Assembly (NCBI RefSeq): GCF_005222915.1
Contig: NZ_STFX01000054.1
Span: forward strand, 169,166 to 233,165
Source: Rhizobium sp. FKL33
GTDB taxonomy: Bacteria; Pseudomonadota; Alphaproteobacteria; Rhizobiales; Rhizobiaceae
DNA: 64,000 nucleotides
Reading direction: 5' to 3'
Shown: positions 1-10,251 of the stretch, piece after piece
How the letters are laid out: the number at the start of each line of letters is the position of its first letter
Numbering within the stretch: the stretch's first letter is position 1
Made by a program: the position numbers and the translations under genes
The notes under the pieces: generated by a model
The model's database searches: none
Told to the model about the DNA's origin: nothing
The model's input: only the letters and a program-made list of their open reading frames with translations

Positions 1-1008
1 CGGCAGAAGCGCGGCGAACTCTGCCCGCAGTTCGGCCTCATTGCTGTCGTCCGGCGCGGTGAAGGCCGCCATAGCGCGGTCGGCGCGTTCTTTCGTCTTG
101 CCGGCGATCGGCTTGACCTGCGCGATGACGTCCAGCATCTCTTGCATCGCGCCATTGCAATGGAGGACGACATCGCAGCCGTTCGAGGCGATGGCGCGGG
201 CTCGTTCGCCGAGCGTGCCCTTGAGCGCGTTCATGGAGCTGTCGTCGGACAGCAACAGGCCGTCGAAGCCGAATTCGCCGCGAATGATCTCCTCGATCAC
301 CTTACGCGAGGTGGTGGCAGGGTTTTCCGGATCGATGGCGGTGAACACCACATGGGCGGACATGCCCATCACTTCGCCGGTCAGCGCCTTGAAGGGCGGG
401 AAATCATGGGCGCGCAACTCGTCCAGCGGCGTGTCGACCACGGGTAGATCGTGATGGGAATCGGCGAAGGCGCGGCCATGACCCGGCATGTGTTTCATCA
501 CCGGCAGCATGCCGCCGGCCTTCAGACCATCGGCGGCGGCGCGGCCCATCTGGGTGACGATCTCGGGATTCTTGCCATAAGCGCGGTTGCCGATCACGTC
601 GTTTGCGCCTTCCACCGGCACGTCCAGCACCGGCAGGCAGTCGACATTGATGCCGAGCTTCAGAAGGTCGAAGGCGTGCAGGCGCGACATCAGCCAGGCG
701 GCGCGGACGCCTCTGGCCGGGTCCTGCCGCCAGATATCGCCGAGGTCGCGGCCGGAAGGGTAACGCGGGCAGAGCGGTTCGCGGATGCGCTGGACGCGAC
801 CGCCTTCCTGGTCGATCAGCACCGGAGCATTGCGGCCGACGCTGTCGCGCATATCCGCGACCAGCCGCTTGATCTGCTCGGCGTCGGCGGAGATGTTGCG
901 CGCGAACAGGATGAAGCCCCAAGGGTTGGCGTCGCGATAGAAGGCGCGCTCGGCTTCGGTGAGTTCGAGGCCGCTCGCCCCGAAGATAACGGCGTTGACG
1001 TCGGTCAT
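1..1008 (-). CDS. nagZ: Beta-N-acetylhexosaminidase NagZ (3' end cut by window edge)
   Basis: Glycoside hydrolase family 3 enzyme of cytoplasmic peptidoglycan recycling; it removes N-acetylglucosamine from anhydro-muropeptides. Reading leftward from ATG at 1008 gives MTDVNAVIFG, then the family hallmark KHMPGHGRAFADSHHDLP around residues 170-190, which holds the Lys-His substrate-binding pair and the Asp/His catalytic loop. About 336 residues are present and the frame is still open at base 1, so only a few residues should be missing. It is the last visible member of the leftward set dgt-argS-SPOR protein-nagZ, an order I know from rhizobia, where scpA/scpB often follow. The call rests on the GH3 motif and length. 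Confidence 0.93.
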   Translation of the reverse strand, partial: MTDVNAVIFGASGLELTEAERAFYRDANPWGFILFARNISADAEQIKRLVADMRDSVGRNAPVLIDQEGGRVQRIREPLCPRYPSGRDLGDIWRQDPARGVRAAWLMSRLHAFDLLKLGINVDCLPVLDVPVEGANDVIGNRAYGKNPEIVTQMGRAAADGLKAGGMLPVMKHMPGHGRAFADSHHDLPVVDTPLDELRAHDFPPFKALTGEVMGMSAHVVFTAIDPENPATTSRKVIEEIIRGEFGFDGLLLSDDSSMNALKGTLGERARAIASNGCDVVLHCNGAMQEMLDVIAQVKPIAGKTKERADRAMAAFTAPDDSNEAELRAEFAALLP

Positions 1009-1137
1009 GGATGATCTCTCGTGTCGATGTTCAGATGCCGTCATCGCAAGAACCGCGTTTCAGCTCTGCGCGACATGCTGGAAAACACGCGCGGCCGGAA
1101 CGAAATGTCCCGGCCGCGCGCAGATTAATCGGAAAAC

Positions 1138-4100
1138 TTACTTGGAAACAAGGCAGGAACCGCCGGCGGCCTTGTAGCGAGCGCAGAGCTCCTGAGCCTC
1201 CTGCTTCGAGCCAGCAGGAATGCGGACGCGATAATAGGTGCCCTTGTTGGCGATCTGAGCGCGCTTGATATCCACGCCGCGGCCGCCGATCACGCCGGCA
1301 AACTTCACCGACAGACGCTTGTAGGAAGTTTCGGCGTCGGACTGGCTCGGCAGCGAGGCGATCTGGATCACATAGGAGCCGGCCGGCGTCGGCGTCTGCG
1401 CCACGGGCGCTTCAGCCTGCGGCTCGGCGCTCGCTGTCTGGGCCTCGGCAGGCTGACCGTCGGTCACGCGTCCCTGATCCGTGACGGCGCCGATGACGTT
1501 GACCGGCTGCTCCGCGGGACGGCTTGATGGAACCGGCGTGTTGGCCGGCGCGGACGCAGTTTCCACCGACTCGGCCGGCGCCGTCTGCTCAGGCGCGGTT
1601 TCTACAGGCGCGGTTTCCGGCGAGGCTGTGTCGGTCGGTTCGGTCGCGGCCGGGACATCGGCCTGCGAGGCGGCGGCGATGGCCGCCTGGTCGGCGGTGA
1701 CGCCGCCATCGGCCGGAGCCTCGGTCGTGGTCTCTGCTGCGTCGGTTTCGTTGTCGGCGGCGGGCTGAGTCTCCGCGGCTGCGGGTTCGACGGAGCGAGC
1801 CGTCTGTTCCTGACCGATGGAGGGGTCGGCGGAAGCCTGCTCGATCGTGCGCGAAATATCATCCGGCTGCAGCCGTTCGGGCACGTCCGCCGGCTGGGTG
1901 GTCGCCTCTGCCGGCGCGTCCGGCGTGGCGGCGGCGGTTTCCGCCACGATCTCCTCGCGCGGCACCAGCGAGCCGTCCGGACGGACGATCATGGTGCGCA
2001 CCTTGCGCGGGGCGACGCCGGTGGCGACCTTCTCCGACGTCGAGACATTTTCCGACGCGCCTTCGGGCAGAAGGCGGGCGTCGGTCGTGTCTTCGGTCGG
2101 CGTTCCCATGGCGTCCTGTTCGTCGTCCATGGGCAGGCTTTCCGGCAACAGCGTCTTTTGGACGACGTCGACGGGCTCCTCATTCGAGGTCACGAGGCGC
2201 GGCTGCTTGGATTCGTCGGTGCTCGCGCCCGACACGCGGTCATAGACGGCCTTGTCCTGGTTCGGAACCTTCTGGCCGCCGGGATTTTGCGGCGCGACCT
2301 TCATCGGTTCCTTGTCGGCGAGAATGATCTTCGGCTCGCCTGTCGACGCCACAAGTCCATCCGCGCCGCCGATAAAGGCGTAGACGCCCGCACCGCCCAG
2401 CAAGGCGACGCCGACCACGGAGGCGGCGAGAACCAGAATGCGCCGCGAGCGGCCGCGATCCTCCCGCGTCTCCTCGATATCGACGGGCGACAGGGCCACG
2501 CGGTCGAGATTGACGGTGGCGCGGTTCTCCGACAGCGAGCGGCGGAAATCTTCTTCAAGGGCCTTTTCGAATTCGTCGAAATCGCCCGTCGCCTTGTCAG
2601 GCGCAGCAGCGGGAGCAACGCTTTCGACGCGTCCAGCCGACCGGCTCGGAATTACGGTGGCCGTCGGCTCGGGACGAGCGGCGAAAAACTCCGCCATATC
2701 AGCGTCGATATCGAGGTCGTAGTCGGCCGGATCGGTCGCAGCCGGTTCGTGATCGACCACCGGCAGTTCCGGCACATCGATCTCGGCCAGAGCCTCGAGC
2801 GCGTCTTCCTCGACGGAGATCTGCGAGGGATCGAACGGCAAGGAGGCAAGATCGGCGACTTCAGGCTTGACCGGAGCCGCGTCGATGACCACGGGCGCTT
2901 CGCGCGCAGGCTTCACGATATTTTCGACGGCGGGATAGGAGTCGTCGATCACCTTCGGCGCAGGTGCGGCGGCAACGGGCTTTGCGGCCGGCGCGTCATC
3001 CATGACGTCGAGCAGGTCGAGTTCGATTTCGCGGAGATCGAGTTCGAACGCGCTCTCATCGAACAGATCGGCGTCGGAGAAAAACGGGAAATCGTCGTCA
3101 TCGGCGGTTTCGACCACGTCCTTGCGGGCCACCGGCTCGACGAGGGCGACATCCGGGGCGGCCGAGGGAGCGCGCGGCGCAGCAACCGGCTCTGCAGGAA
3201 CCGCAACCGGCGCCATGGCCGTAGCGACGGGGGCCGGCTCGGGCGCGTCAAAAGAGGGAGCAGGAGCGACCGGCGGAACGATTTTGTCCGCGCCCGCGCC
3301 GAAGGAGGTCGACCGCGACCAGCCGGTGCGGGTCACGACGGGATAGCGTTCCACATCGGCGAGAAGCCTGTCGAGCGCCATGGCGTCCGCCGTCGAGGGG
3401 CGGTCGTCGCGCACGGGTTCGGGTTCGACCACCGCTTCCACGAAGGGCTCGGCGGCGATCGGCTGGCGCCAGAACGCGTCGTCATCCAGAGACGATGGAT
3501 CGACGGAGGGCGTGGACCGGGACACGGATTGCGGTTCGTCGCGATCGGTTTCATCGTGACGAACGTCGACCGGCTCAGACAGATCCGAGGTTTCGGCCAT
3601 GGACCGATGCAATTCGTCTTCGAGCGCCTCGACCAGGGTGTCGACCGGAAAATCCTCGGCGTCGTCCCAATCGGCGGCGGCGAAATCCTGGGGCTCCACA
3701 TATTCGGCGTCGCTCTCAGGCTCGGCGTCGATATCGAGTTCGCCGAACGCCTCGACGAAGTCGGCTTCGTCCAGCGGCCAAGCGCCGGCGTCGAGGCTCT
3801 CTTCCTCCTGATGCGCGACCGGCGCGGGTTCAGGAGCGTAGACCGGTAGCTCGGGTTCGCGGCGGGCAAAGACAGGAATGCTCGGGGAGACCGGCGCCGA
3901 ACCGCCACGGCGGGCGTCGAAGGCCGCGAATTCCTGCATGATCTCTTCTTCGAGATCGAACAGCGAGCGACCCACGGGGTCGAGACGAGGCTGCGGCGCG
4001 GCGTCGAACACCGGTTCTGCAGGCGATGTTACGACGGACGGATCGGGAACGGACCGAGCGACGGTTTCTTCGGGCGCGACGGGCGCATAGACCTGAGGCT

Positions 4101-4443
4101 CGCCGGCGACCGGCTCGAAAGACGGCGCGGACCAGGGATCACGAGCGACCGGCGCTGCGGAAAAGCGAACATCCTGATCGAGATCAGGCGCGACGAAAGA
4201 GTCCGGCACAGCAGGCGTCGGCGCAGCCGGCGCGTCCTCTCCAACCTCATATTGCTCGAGCCCCTTCAGGAGTTCGTCTTCGAGGTTGAATTCGGGTTCG
4301 CGCCGCGGGGTCGAGATCCGCGCGCGGCTGGGCGTGACGGGAAGGTCGAAATTGACGATCCGGGCAAGCTCGGCCAACGGATCGTCTTCCGCCAGGAAGC
4401 CGTCGTCGGCGTTTTTCTTCAGCACCCGCTGGTTATCTGCCAT
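1138..4443 (-). CDS. Very large SPOR-domain membrane protein
   Basis: About 1,101 residues. The first ~670 are acidic, low-complexity and rich in Pro/Ala/Glu/Val. A hydrophobic segment at roughly residues 670-695 (ILVLAASVVGVALLGGAGVY) follows a basic RGRSRR stretch, so the long N-terminal part should be cytoplasmic. After a second low-complexity linker of about 330 residues, the last ~80 residues form a SPOR domain (GSYVIQIASLPSQSDAETSY through YYRVRIPAG to GGSCLVSK), a fold that binds septal peptidoglycan lacking stem peptides. I chose ATG 4443; an in-frame TTG four codons upstream is possible but less likely. It lies between argS and nagZ. Most SPOR proteins are much shorter. A role at the division septum is inferred. 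Confidence 0.85.
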   Translation of the reverse strand: MADNQRVLKKNADDGFLAEDDPLAELARIVNFDLPVTPSRARISTPRREPEFNLEDELLKGLEQYEVGEDAPAAPTPAVPDSFVAPDLDQDVRFSAAPVARDPWSAPSFEPVAGEPQVYAPVAPEETVARSVPDPSVVTSPAEPVFDAAPQPRLDPVGRSLFDLEEEIMQEFAAFDARRGGSAPVSPSIPVFARREPELPVYAPEPAPVAHQEEESLDAGAWPLDEADFVEAFGELDIDAEPESDAEYVEPQDFAAADWDDAEDFPVDTLVEALEDELHRSMAETSDLSEPVDVRHDETDRDEPQSVSRSTPSVDPSSLDDDAFWRQPIAAEPFVEAVVEPEPVRDDRPSTADAMALDRLLADVERYPVVTRTGWSRSTSFGAGADKIVPPVAPAPSFDAPEPAPVATAMAPVAVPAEPVAAPRAPSAAPDVALVEPVARKDVVETADDDDFPFFSDADLFDESAFELDLREIELDLLDVMDDAPAAKPVAAAPAPKVIDDSYPAVENIVKPAREAPVVIDAAPVKPEVADLASLPFDPSQISVEEDALEALAEIDVPELPVVDHEPAATDPADYDLDIDADMAEFFAARPEPTATVIPSRSAGRVESVAPAAAPDKATGDFDEFEKALEEDFRRSLSENRATVNLDRVALSPVDIEETREDRGRSRRILVLAASVVGVALLGGAGVYAFIGGADGLVASTGEPKIILADKEPMKVAPQNPGGQKVPNQDKAVYDRVSGASTDESKQPRLVTSNEEPVDVVQKTLLPESLPMDDEQDAMGTPTEDTTDARLLPEGASENVSTSEKVATGVAPRKVRTMIVRPDGSLVPREEIVAETAAATPDAPAEATTQPADVPERLQPDDISRTIEQASADPSIGQEQTARSVEPAAAETQPAADNETDAAETTTEAPADGGVTADQAAIAAASQADVPAATEPTDTASPETAPVETAPEQTAPAESVETASAPANTPVPSSRPAEQPVNVIGAVTDQGRVTDGQPAEAQTASAEPQAEAPVAQTPTPAGSYVIQIASLPSQSDAETSYKRLSVKFAGVIGGRGVDIKRAQIANKGTYYRVRIPAGSKQEAQELCARYKAAGGSCLVSK

Positions 4444-4508
4444 TTCACCACTCAATCACGCATCTCGCACAGGACATGCCAGAGCATTGTGGGCAAATGG
4501 TGGCTTCG

Positions 4509-6263
4509 TTACATCTCGTCCGGCGCGGATGTGCCAAGAATGGACAATCCGGATTTCAGAACAGCAGAAACGGCGCGCACCAGCCCAAGCCTGGCCTGGG
4601 TCAATTCTCTATCGTTAGCCTTAACAAACCGTAACTCGGGATTATCACGGCCCTTGTTGTAATGCGCACTGAAGACTCCCGCCAAATCATACAGGAAATA
4701 CGGCAGGCGGTGCGGCTCCATTGCGGAGGCTGCTGATTCGATCAGTCTCGGATATTCTGCCAGTTTGGCGACAAGCTGCAACTCGCTGGGGTCGGTGATC
4801 AGCTTTTTCGCCGCTTCCGAGAGCGATTCCGCGTCGATTTCGAGATCCGGGAAGGCTTCCAGCGCCTGACGGAACACCGAAGCGCAGCGCGCATGCGCAT
4901 ATTGCACATAGAAGACCGGATTGTTGCTCGACTGCTCCGTCACCTTGGCGAAGTCGAAATCGAGCTGTTCGGTGCTCTTGCGATAGATCATCATGAAGCG
5001 GACGGCGTCGGAGCCGACTTCGTCCACCACGTCGCGCAGCGTCACAAAGTTGCCGGCGCGCTTGGACATCTTGAACGGCTCGCCGTCCTTGTAGAGATTG
5101 ATCAGCTGGTAGAGCAGCACGGTCAGCTTGGCCTTGCCCTCGGACACGGCGCGCGCCACGGCTTCCAGGCGCTTGACATAGCCGCCATGGTCGGCGCCGA
5201 GCACATAGACCATCTCGCTGAAGCCGCGATCATACTTGTTCTTGAAATAGGCCACGTCGGCGGCGAAATAGGTGTAGGAGCCGTCCGACTTCATCAGCGG
5301 CCGGTCCATGTCGTCGCCGACATCCGTCGACCGGAACAGCACCTGCTCGCGATCTTCCCAGTCTTCCGGAACCTGGCCCTTCGGCGGCGGCAGCGAGCCG
5401 CGATAGACATGGCCCTTATAGGTCAGGTCGTTGATGGCGCTCTGGATCAGCGCGCCGCCATCGGCATGCAGCGTGCGCTCGGAGAAAAACACGTCGTGAT
5501 GAACCTTGAGCATGGCGAGGTCGTCGCGGATCATCGCCATCATCGCGTCGATGGCGCGATCCTTGATGATCGGCATCCATTCAGCTTCGGTCATGCCGCG
5601 CAGCTTCGAGCCGAATTCATCCTTGAGCGCCTGACCGACCGGCACGAGATAATCGCCGGGATAGAGACCCTCCGGGATGTCGCCGATGGTTTCGCCGAGC
5701 GCCTCGCGGTAACGCAGGAACACCGAACGGGCGAGCGTCTCGATCTGCGAGCCGGCGTCGTTGATGTAATATTCCTTGGTGACGTCGTAGCCGGCGGCGA
5801 TCAGCAGATTGGCGAGCGAATCCCCCACAACGGCGTTGCGGCAATGGCCGACATGCATCGGGCCGGTCGGATTGGCGGAAACATATTCCACATTGACCTT
5901 GCGGCCGCCGCCGACGGTCGACAGGCCATAGGCCTCGCCCTTGGCGATCACGCCCGCCAGGAACCGGCTCCAATAGGCGACCGAGAGGCGAATATTGATG
6001 AAGCCGGGGCCGGCGACCGCGACTTCGGCCACATCGGCGTCTTCCCTGAGATGCTTGATGATCTCTTCGGCCAGCGCGCGCGGGGCCATGCCCATCGGCT
6101 TGGACAGAACCATGGCGGCATTGGTGGCGAGATCGCCATGCGAGGCGTCGCGCGGCGGTTCGACGACGACGCGGCTCAAATCAGCGCCGCGCTTGTCCTC
6201 CGGAATGACCTTGTCGGTCAGGATGGATTTGATCCGGGTTTCGAATTCCGCAAACAGGTTCAT
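4509..6263 (-). CDS. argS: Arginyl-tRNA synthetase
   Basis: Class I aminoacyl-tRNA synthetase that charges tRNA-Arg in the cytoplasm. The 584-residue product has the HIGH-type motif as HVGH in [18 protein letters not shown] (about residue 135), the KMSKS-type loop as KMSKRAGNF (about residue 400), an N-terminal tRNA-binding domain and a C-terminal DALR anticodon-binding domain ([15 protein letters not shown]). Length is normal. It is transcribed leftward between dgt and the SPOR gene with gaps of about 65 bp, consistent with one operon. Orphan upstream frames on the opposite strand are codon-bias shadows. Confidence 0.98.
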   Translation of the reverse strand: MNLFAEFETRIKSILTDKVIPEDKRGADLSRVVVEPPRDASHGDLATNAAMVLSKPMGMAPRALAEEIIKHLREDADVAEVAVAGPGFINIRLSVAYWSRFLAGVIAKGEAYGLSTVGGGRKVNVEYVSANPTGPMHVGHCRNAVVGDSLANLLIAAGYDVTKEYYINDAGSQIETLARSVFLRYREALGETIGDIPEGLYPGDYLVPVGQALKDEFGSKLRGMTEAEWMPIIKDRAIDAMMAMIRDDLAMLKVHHDVFFSERTLHADGGALIQSAINDLTYKGHVYRGSLPPPKGQVPEDWEDREQVLFRSTDVGDDMDRPLMKSDGSYTYFAADVAYFKNKYDRGFSEMVYVLGADHGGYVKRLEAVARAVSEGKAKLTVLLYQLINLYKDGEPFKMSKRAGNFVTLRDVVDEVGSDAVRFMMIYRKSTEQLDFDFAKVTEQSSNNPVFYVQYAHARCASVFRQALEAFPDLEIDAESLSEAAKKLITDPSELQLVAKLAEYPRLIESAASAMEPHRLPYFLYDLAGVFSAHYNKGRDNPELRFVKANDRELTQARLGLVRAVSAVLKSGLSILGTSAPDEM

Positions 6264-6325
6264 CGCATATCCTTTCGGCGGCGGTCGCTATCGCAGCCGC
6301 CGTCTCAGCCTTTTAGCGGGCTGCC

Positions 6326-7543
6326 CTATCGCAAATCGGGTGTGCGGTCAAACAAGCGCCTGTGCGCGGCGATGGCGTAGGTGTCGGTCATGCCGGCCAG
6401 ATAGTCGCCGACATGCCGCGCCTTCACATGCTCCGGCATGCTCTCGATCTGGTCGTACCAGTAATGGCTCTGCATCTCCTTGGGCGCGGCCATGAAGGCG
6501 GCATAGAGGTCGGTGACGATCTGGGCTGCGCCTGCGCGGATGCGCATGATCTCGGGATGCCGGTAGATATGGGTGAACAGCAGTTTCTTGATCTGCTTGT
6601 CGGTGACCGACATTTCCTCGGAGAAACCCGCGAAGGTCAGTCCGGCGCCGCGGATGTCATCGGCGCTCATCGGCTGCACGTCCTTGAGACGCTGCTGGGT
6701 GACGCCGATCACATCCTCCACCATGCGGGTGATCTGACGGCGCATGATTTCATGGGTGAGCCGGCTCTCTTCCAGGCCCGGATAGCGGTCGCGCACCTCG
6801 CGCATCAACCCGGCGAGGAACGGCACCTCTTCCAGCATGTCGAAGGTCAGATAGCCCGAACGGAGGCCGTCGTCGATGTCATGGGTGTTGTAGGCGATGT
6901 CGTCGGCGATCGCCGCGACCTGGGCTTCGAGACTGGCGTGATTGGACAGTTCGAGATCGTAAAGCCCGCAATAATCAAGAATCGGCTGCGGCACGGGGCC
7001 GCGCGTGCCCTGCCCGTCCGGCCCGATCAGCGGACCGTTGTGCTTGACCAGGCCTTCAAGGCTTTCCCAGGTCAGGTTCAACCCGTCGAATTCCGCGTAG
7101 CGGCGTTCGAGCTTGGTGACGATGCGCAGCGACTGGGCGTTGTGGTCGAAGCCGCCATAGGGTTCGAGCGCGGCATGCAGGGCGTCCTCGCCGGTATGGC
7201 CGAAGGGCGTGTGGCCGAAATCATGGACCAGCGCCACGCCCTCGGCCAGATCTTCATCGAGCCTGAGCGCGCGGGCCAGAGCGCGGGCGATCTGCGCCAC
7301 TTCGATCGTATGGGTCAGCCGGGTGCGGTAATGATCGCCGTCATGGGCGATGAACACCTGCGTCTTGTGCTTCAAACGCCGGAAGGCGGTGGTGTGGACG
7401 ATACGGTCGCGGTCGCGCTGGAAATCGGAGCGCGTCGGGCTGCCGCCTTCGGGAAACAGTCGTCCGCGCGTCTTCCAGGCATCCGCTGCGTAAGGCGCGA
7501 GCGCGCCGACGCCGAAACCGAGGGCCTGCCTGTCTATCGTCAT
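6326..7543 (-). CDS. dgt: dGTP triphosphohydrolase-like HD protein
   Basis: HD-superfamily deoxynucleoside triphosphate triphosphohydrolase that cleaves dNTPs to nucleoside plus triphosphate. Metal-binding motifs are visible in order: [20 protein letters not shown], then [18 protein letters not shown] (the HD pair) and a later [16 protein letters not shown] place the start at ATG 7543 ([11 protein letters not shown]) because that N-terminus is what I recall for rhizobial homologues; in-frame ATGs at 7552 and 7558 are possible. About 405 residues. It heads the leftward dgt-argS-SPOR-nagZ set and diverges from erpA across a roughly 145-bp gap that must hold both promoters. Confidence 0.95.
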   Translation of the reverse strand: MTIDRQALGFGVGALAPYAADAWKTRGRLFPEGGSPTRSDFQRDRDRIVHTTAFRRLKHKTQVFIAHDGDHYRTRLTHTIEVAQIARALARALRLDEDLAEGVALVHDFGHTPFGHTGEDALHAALEPYGGFDHNAQSLRIVTKLERRYAEFDGLNLTWESLEGLVKHNGPLIGPDGQGTRGPVPQPILDYCGLYDLELSNHASLEAQVAAIADDIAYNTHDIDDGLRSGYLTFDMLEEVPFLAGLMREVRDRYPGLEESRLTHEIMRRQITRMVEDVIGVTQQRLKDVQPMSADDIRGAGLTFAGFSEEMSVTDKQIKKLLFTHIYRHPEIMRIRAGAAQIVTDLYAAFMAAPKEMQSHYWYDQIESMPEHVKARHVGDYLAGMTDTYAIAAHRRLFDRTPDLR

Positions 7544-7689
7544 GAACTCCATTCCCATTGACGCCTGTCCGCCTCCTACTTACCTAGTGCTTCAAGTCAA
7601 TAAAAGCAGGACATTGCCCGAAGCTTCTCTTTTGGCGTATCATCAACTCACCCAACGGACCTTGACCCCGCTTGGAGAGGAAGACCAGC

Positions 7690-8019
7690 ATGAGCAACAC
7701 AGTTTCACTCACCGACGCGGCCGCCCGCCGCATCGCCACGATCGTCGCCAAGGATCCAGCCAAGACCGCATTGCGCGTCTCGGTCGAAGGCGGCGGCTGT
7801 TCGGGCTTTTCCTACAAGTTCGATCTGGTCAGCGACCAGGGCGACGACGATCTCGTCATCGAGAAGAACAACGCCAGGGTGCTGATCGATTCGATGTCGG
7901 TCGTCTACATGGAAGGTTCAGAAATCGACTTCGTCGACAATCTGATGGGCCAGAGTTTTCAGATCAAGAATCCGAATGCGGTAGCAAGCTGCGGATGCGG
8001 AACGAGTTTCGCCATCTGA
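7690..8019 (+). CDS. erpA: A-type iron-sulfur cluster carrier/insertion protein (ErpA/IscA-like)
   Basis: Small HesB/IscA-family protein of 109 residues that delivers Fe-S clusters to apo-targets. The three cluster-binding cysteines are visible: GGGCSGFSY near residue 36 and SCGCGTSFAI at the C-terminus. ATG 7690 is chosen because a GAGAGGA ribosome-binding sequence sits about 8 bases upstream. It diverges from dgt and is followed by xthA in the same direction. The A-type carriers ErpA, IscA and SufA are hard to separate by eye. No isc or suf cluster is nearby, which favours a free-standing ErpA-type carrier. Confidence 0.92.
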   Translation: MSNTVSLTDAAARRIATIVAKDPAKTALRVSVEGGGCSGFSYKFDLVSDQGDDDLVIEKNNARVLIDSMSVVYMEGSEIDFVDNLMGQSFQIKNPNAVASCGCGTSFAI

Positions 8020-8111
8020 AGGCTGTTCGGCGATTGATTCAGGATCTGGCGGCACATCTCGGAAAAGGTTAGACAAACCGTCCGAGACATCGAGCGCCGA
8101 GGAAGACCCGC

Positions 8112-8897
8112 ATGAAAATCGCCACCTGGAACATCAACGGCGTCCGCGCGCGCATCGACAATCTCCTGGCCTGGCTGAAGGAATCCGCTCCGGACATCGT
8201 CTGCCTGCAGGAAATCAAGTGCCAGGACGACGCCTTCCCGCGCGGCGAGATCGAAGCGCTCGGCTATCATGTCGAGACCCATGGCCAGAAGGGCTTCAAC
8301 GGCGTGGCTCTTCTGTCGAAGCTGCGGCCTGAAGACGTGCTGCGGGGATTGCCGGGCGACGAGACCGGCGAGCAGTCGCGCTACATCGAAGGCGTTTTCT
8401 CGATCGAAGGCGGCGTGGTGCGCGTGGGTTGCCTCTATCTGCCCAACGGCAACCCCTCCGCTGACCCCGTCAAATATCCCTACAAACTGAACTGGATGCA
8501 GCGGCTGGAAGCGCATGCGCAGGCGCGGCTTGCGCTCGAAGAACCCTTCATCCTCGCCGGCGACTACAATGTCATCCCCGAGCCGCATGACTGCTGGGAT
8601 CCGAAAGTCTGGGAGAATGACGCCCTCTTCCTGCCCGCGACGCGGCAGGCGTTCCGGCGGCTCGAAAATCTCGGCCTGACAGACGCCGTCAGGGCGACGT
8701 CGGACGGCGCGCCGCTCTATACGTTCTGGGACTACCAGGCCGGCAGCTGGCAGAAGAACTGGGGCATCCGCATCGACCATCTCCTGCTGTCGCCGGAAGC
8801 CGCCGATCGCCTGCAATCGACGAGCATCGAGAAATATGTCCGCGACTGGGACAAGCCGTCGGACCATGTGCCCGTGGCGGGCTTCTTCTCTTTCTGA
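8112..8897 (+). CDS. xthA: Exodeoxyribonuclease III / AP endonuclease
   Basis: Exonuclease-endonuclease-phosphatase family enzyme of base-excision repair that incises abasic sites and degrades duplex DNA 3' to 5'. The 261-residue product starts MKIATWNINGVRARIDNLLAWL. It carries CLQEIKCQD (metal-binding Glu), LYLPNG, the GDYNVIPEPHDCWD catalytic Asp/Asn region and the C-terminal IDHLLLS...DWDKPSDHVPV with the catalytic His. All family motifs are in place at normal length. The stop lies six bases from the stop of the oppositely oriented M50 gene, so the two genes converge. Confidence 0.96.
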   Translation: MKIATWNINGVRARIDNLLAWLKESAPDIVCLQEIKCQDDAFPRGEIEALGYHVETHGQKGFNGVALLSKLRPEDVLRGLPGDETGEQSRYIEGVFSIEGGVVRVGCLYLPNGNPSADPVKYPYKLNWMQRLEAHAQARLALEEPFILAGDYNVIPEPHDCWDPKVWENDALFLPATRQAFRRLENLGLTDAVRATSDGAPLYTFWDYQAGSWQKNWGIRIDHLLLSPEAADRLQSTSIEKYVRDWDKPSDHVPVAGFFSF

Positions 8898-8902
8898 TCG
8901 GA

Positions 8903-10165
8903 TCAGCCGAACAGTTTATCGCAGGCGAAGATCAACGCATGGCCATGGATGCCGAGCGCCGCGTAATAGCCGAAGCCGACCAGCATGCGTTCGGCCGGGG
9001 TCATGTCGTCGAGTTCGTGGCGCGGCTTGACGGTCGATTTGCTCTGGGTCAGGACGCTGAGCGCCACCATCACCGCGAGGCCGCCATAGAGCGCCGGCCA
9101 GGGAATGCCGATTCGCCAGCCGATCCACAACACGGCCGCCGTGACCAGAAATGTCGCGCCCATCAGCCCGTCGCGGGTCGGAAAGATCTGACGGATCACC
9201 TGCCCGCCGTCGAAACGCGACATCGGCAGGAGATTGAGCATGTTGAAGGCGCCGCCGACCAGCAGGAACAGCAGCACGAGATCTGCCGCCATCGGGTTTG
9301 ACGGCGACGCCAGGCCATGCAGCGCCACGCCGATCGGAACCAGGAAGGCCGAGAAACCGGCTCCCATCAAGGCGCAGACGGCGACTTCCAGTCTGGAATT
9401 ATAGGGCCTGCCGCCCACCGCAACACCGCCGAGCAGCGGAATGAAAATCATGCGGACTTTCTCATGCCCGAAAGCGCGATAGGCGGCCATATGGCCGAGT
9501 TCATGCAGCACGATCGTCACGGTGAGGATCGTCGACAGCGCCAGCCCATGCCCCGTCAACCCGAAGAACGGCCAGAGCAGCAGCGTCGAGATGACGGCGA
9601 GCGCCACCTGCGTCAAGGGTCGCTCGAGCAGGCCGGACTGACCCGCCTCCCCTGTCTTCAGCCATGTCTCGATATCGCGCAGCTCGCGCCTGAGCATGAT
9701 GACACGATAGAGGAAGAAGGCCAGCCCACGATAGCGATCGACCAGTTCGACCGTCAGTTCCGTCCTGTTTCCGGCGCCGGTCACGCTGCGCGTCTCGGAG
9801 TAATCGGACCAGAAGACAGGATCGAGGGCGGAATCCTCCAGCACGCGCGCCGCATAGGCCAGGCCCGGCCCGCCCTGAATGCTCTCGATGGCGAGCATTC
9901 GCCGGATCGGCTCGCCGCGACGATCGTGATGGCTCATCGTCTGGAGCACGCAGCCTTCGGTTTCGCCGGCGCGGCTTTCCAGCAGCTTCGGCGACCAGGT
10001 GGCGTGTTTGCCGAGCGGATGCACCATCGCCCAAACCTGTTCCGGCGCGGCTTCGAATGTGCGGCGCATGACGATGCTGCGGCGGCCAAGCGGCGCGGCC
10101 ATCAACAACCAGAGTAGCCCGACATTCAGAGCAAGCAGCAGGATCGAGGATGGCGACAGGGGCAT
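8903..10165 (-). CDS. START/SRPBCC-like domain fused to an M50 site-2 protease
   Basis: Integral-membrane protein of 420 residues. An N-terminal hydrophobic segment (about residues 5-25) is followed by a region of about 140 residues with the pattern of polyketide-cyclase/START-like domains (MRRTFEAAPEQVWAMVHPLGKHATWSP). Several hydrophobic helices then carry the zinc-protease motif HELGHMAAY at about residue 219 and NLLPMSRFDGGQV at about 305-317, which matches the NxxPxxxxDG element of M50 site-2 proteases. The catalytic residues look intact. The substrate is unknown. M50 proteins normally carry PDZ or CBS domains, so a lipid-binding-type domain at the front is unusual. It converges with xthA. 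Confidence 0.8.
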   Translation of the reverse strand: MPLSPSSILLLALNVGLLWLLMAAPLGRRSIVMRRTFEAAPEQVWAMVHPLGKHATWSPKLLESRAGETEGCVLQTMSHHDRRGEPIRRMLAIESIQGGPGLAYAARVLEDSALDPVFWSDYSETRSVTGAGNRTELTVELVDRYRGLAFFLYRVIMLRRELRDIETWLKTGEAGQSGLLERPLTQVALAVISTLLLWPFFGLTGHGLALSTILTVTIVLHELGHMAAYRAFGHEKVRMIFIPLLGGVAVGGRPYNSRLEVAVCALMGAGFSAFLVPIGVALHGLASPSNPMAADLVLLFLLVGGAFNMLNLLPMSRFDGGQVIRQIFPTRDGLMGATFLVTAAVLWIGWRIGIPWPALYGGLAVMVALSVLTQSKSTVKPRHELDDMTPAERMLVGFGYYAALGIHGHALIFACDKLFG

Positions 10166-10251
10166 GGGCGCTCCAAAAGAAGACGTTCGCCCCTGTTTAG
10201 ACGACCGAAGATTGAAACTGCCCTTTGTCTTTCGTTAAATTTCGAGCGGTC

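Noticed and set aside
2158-3849. 563-codon open frame opposite the SPOR gene
   Set aside because: Shadow of GC-rich coding DNA on the other strand; the product is Arg/Gly/Asp-rich with no domain pattern, while the opposite frame has a signal-like membrane helix and a SPOR domain.
4893-6380. 495-codon open frame opposite argS
   Set aside because: Antisense shadow of argS.
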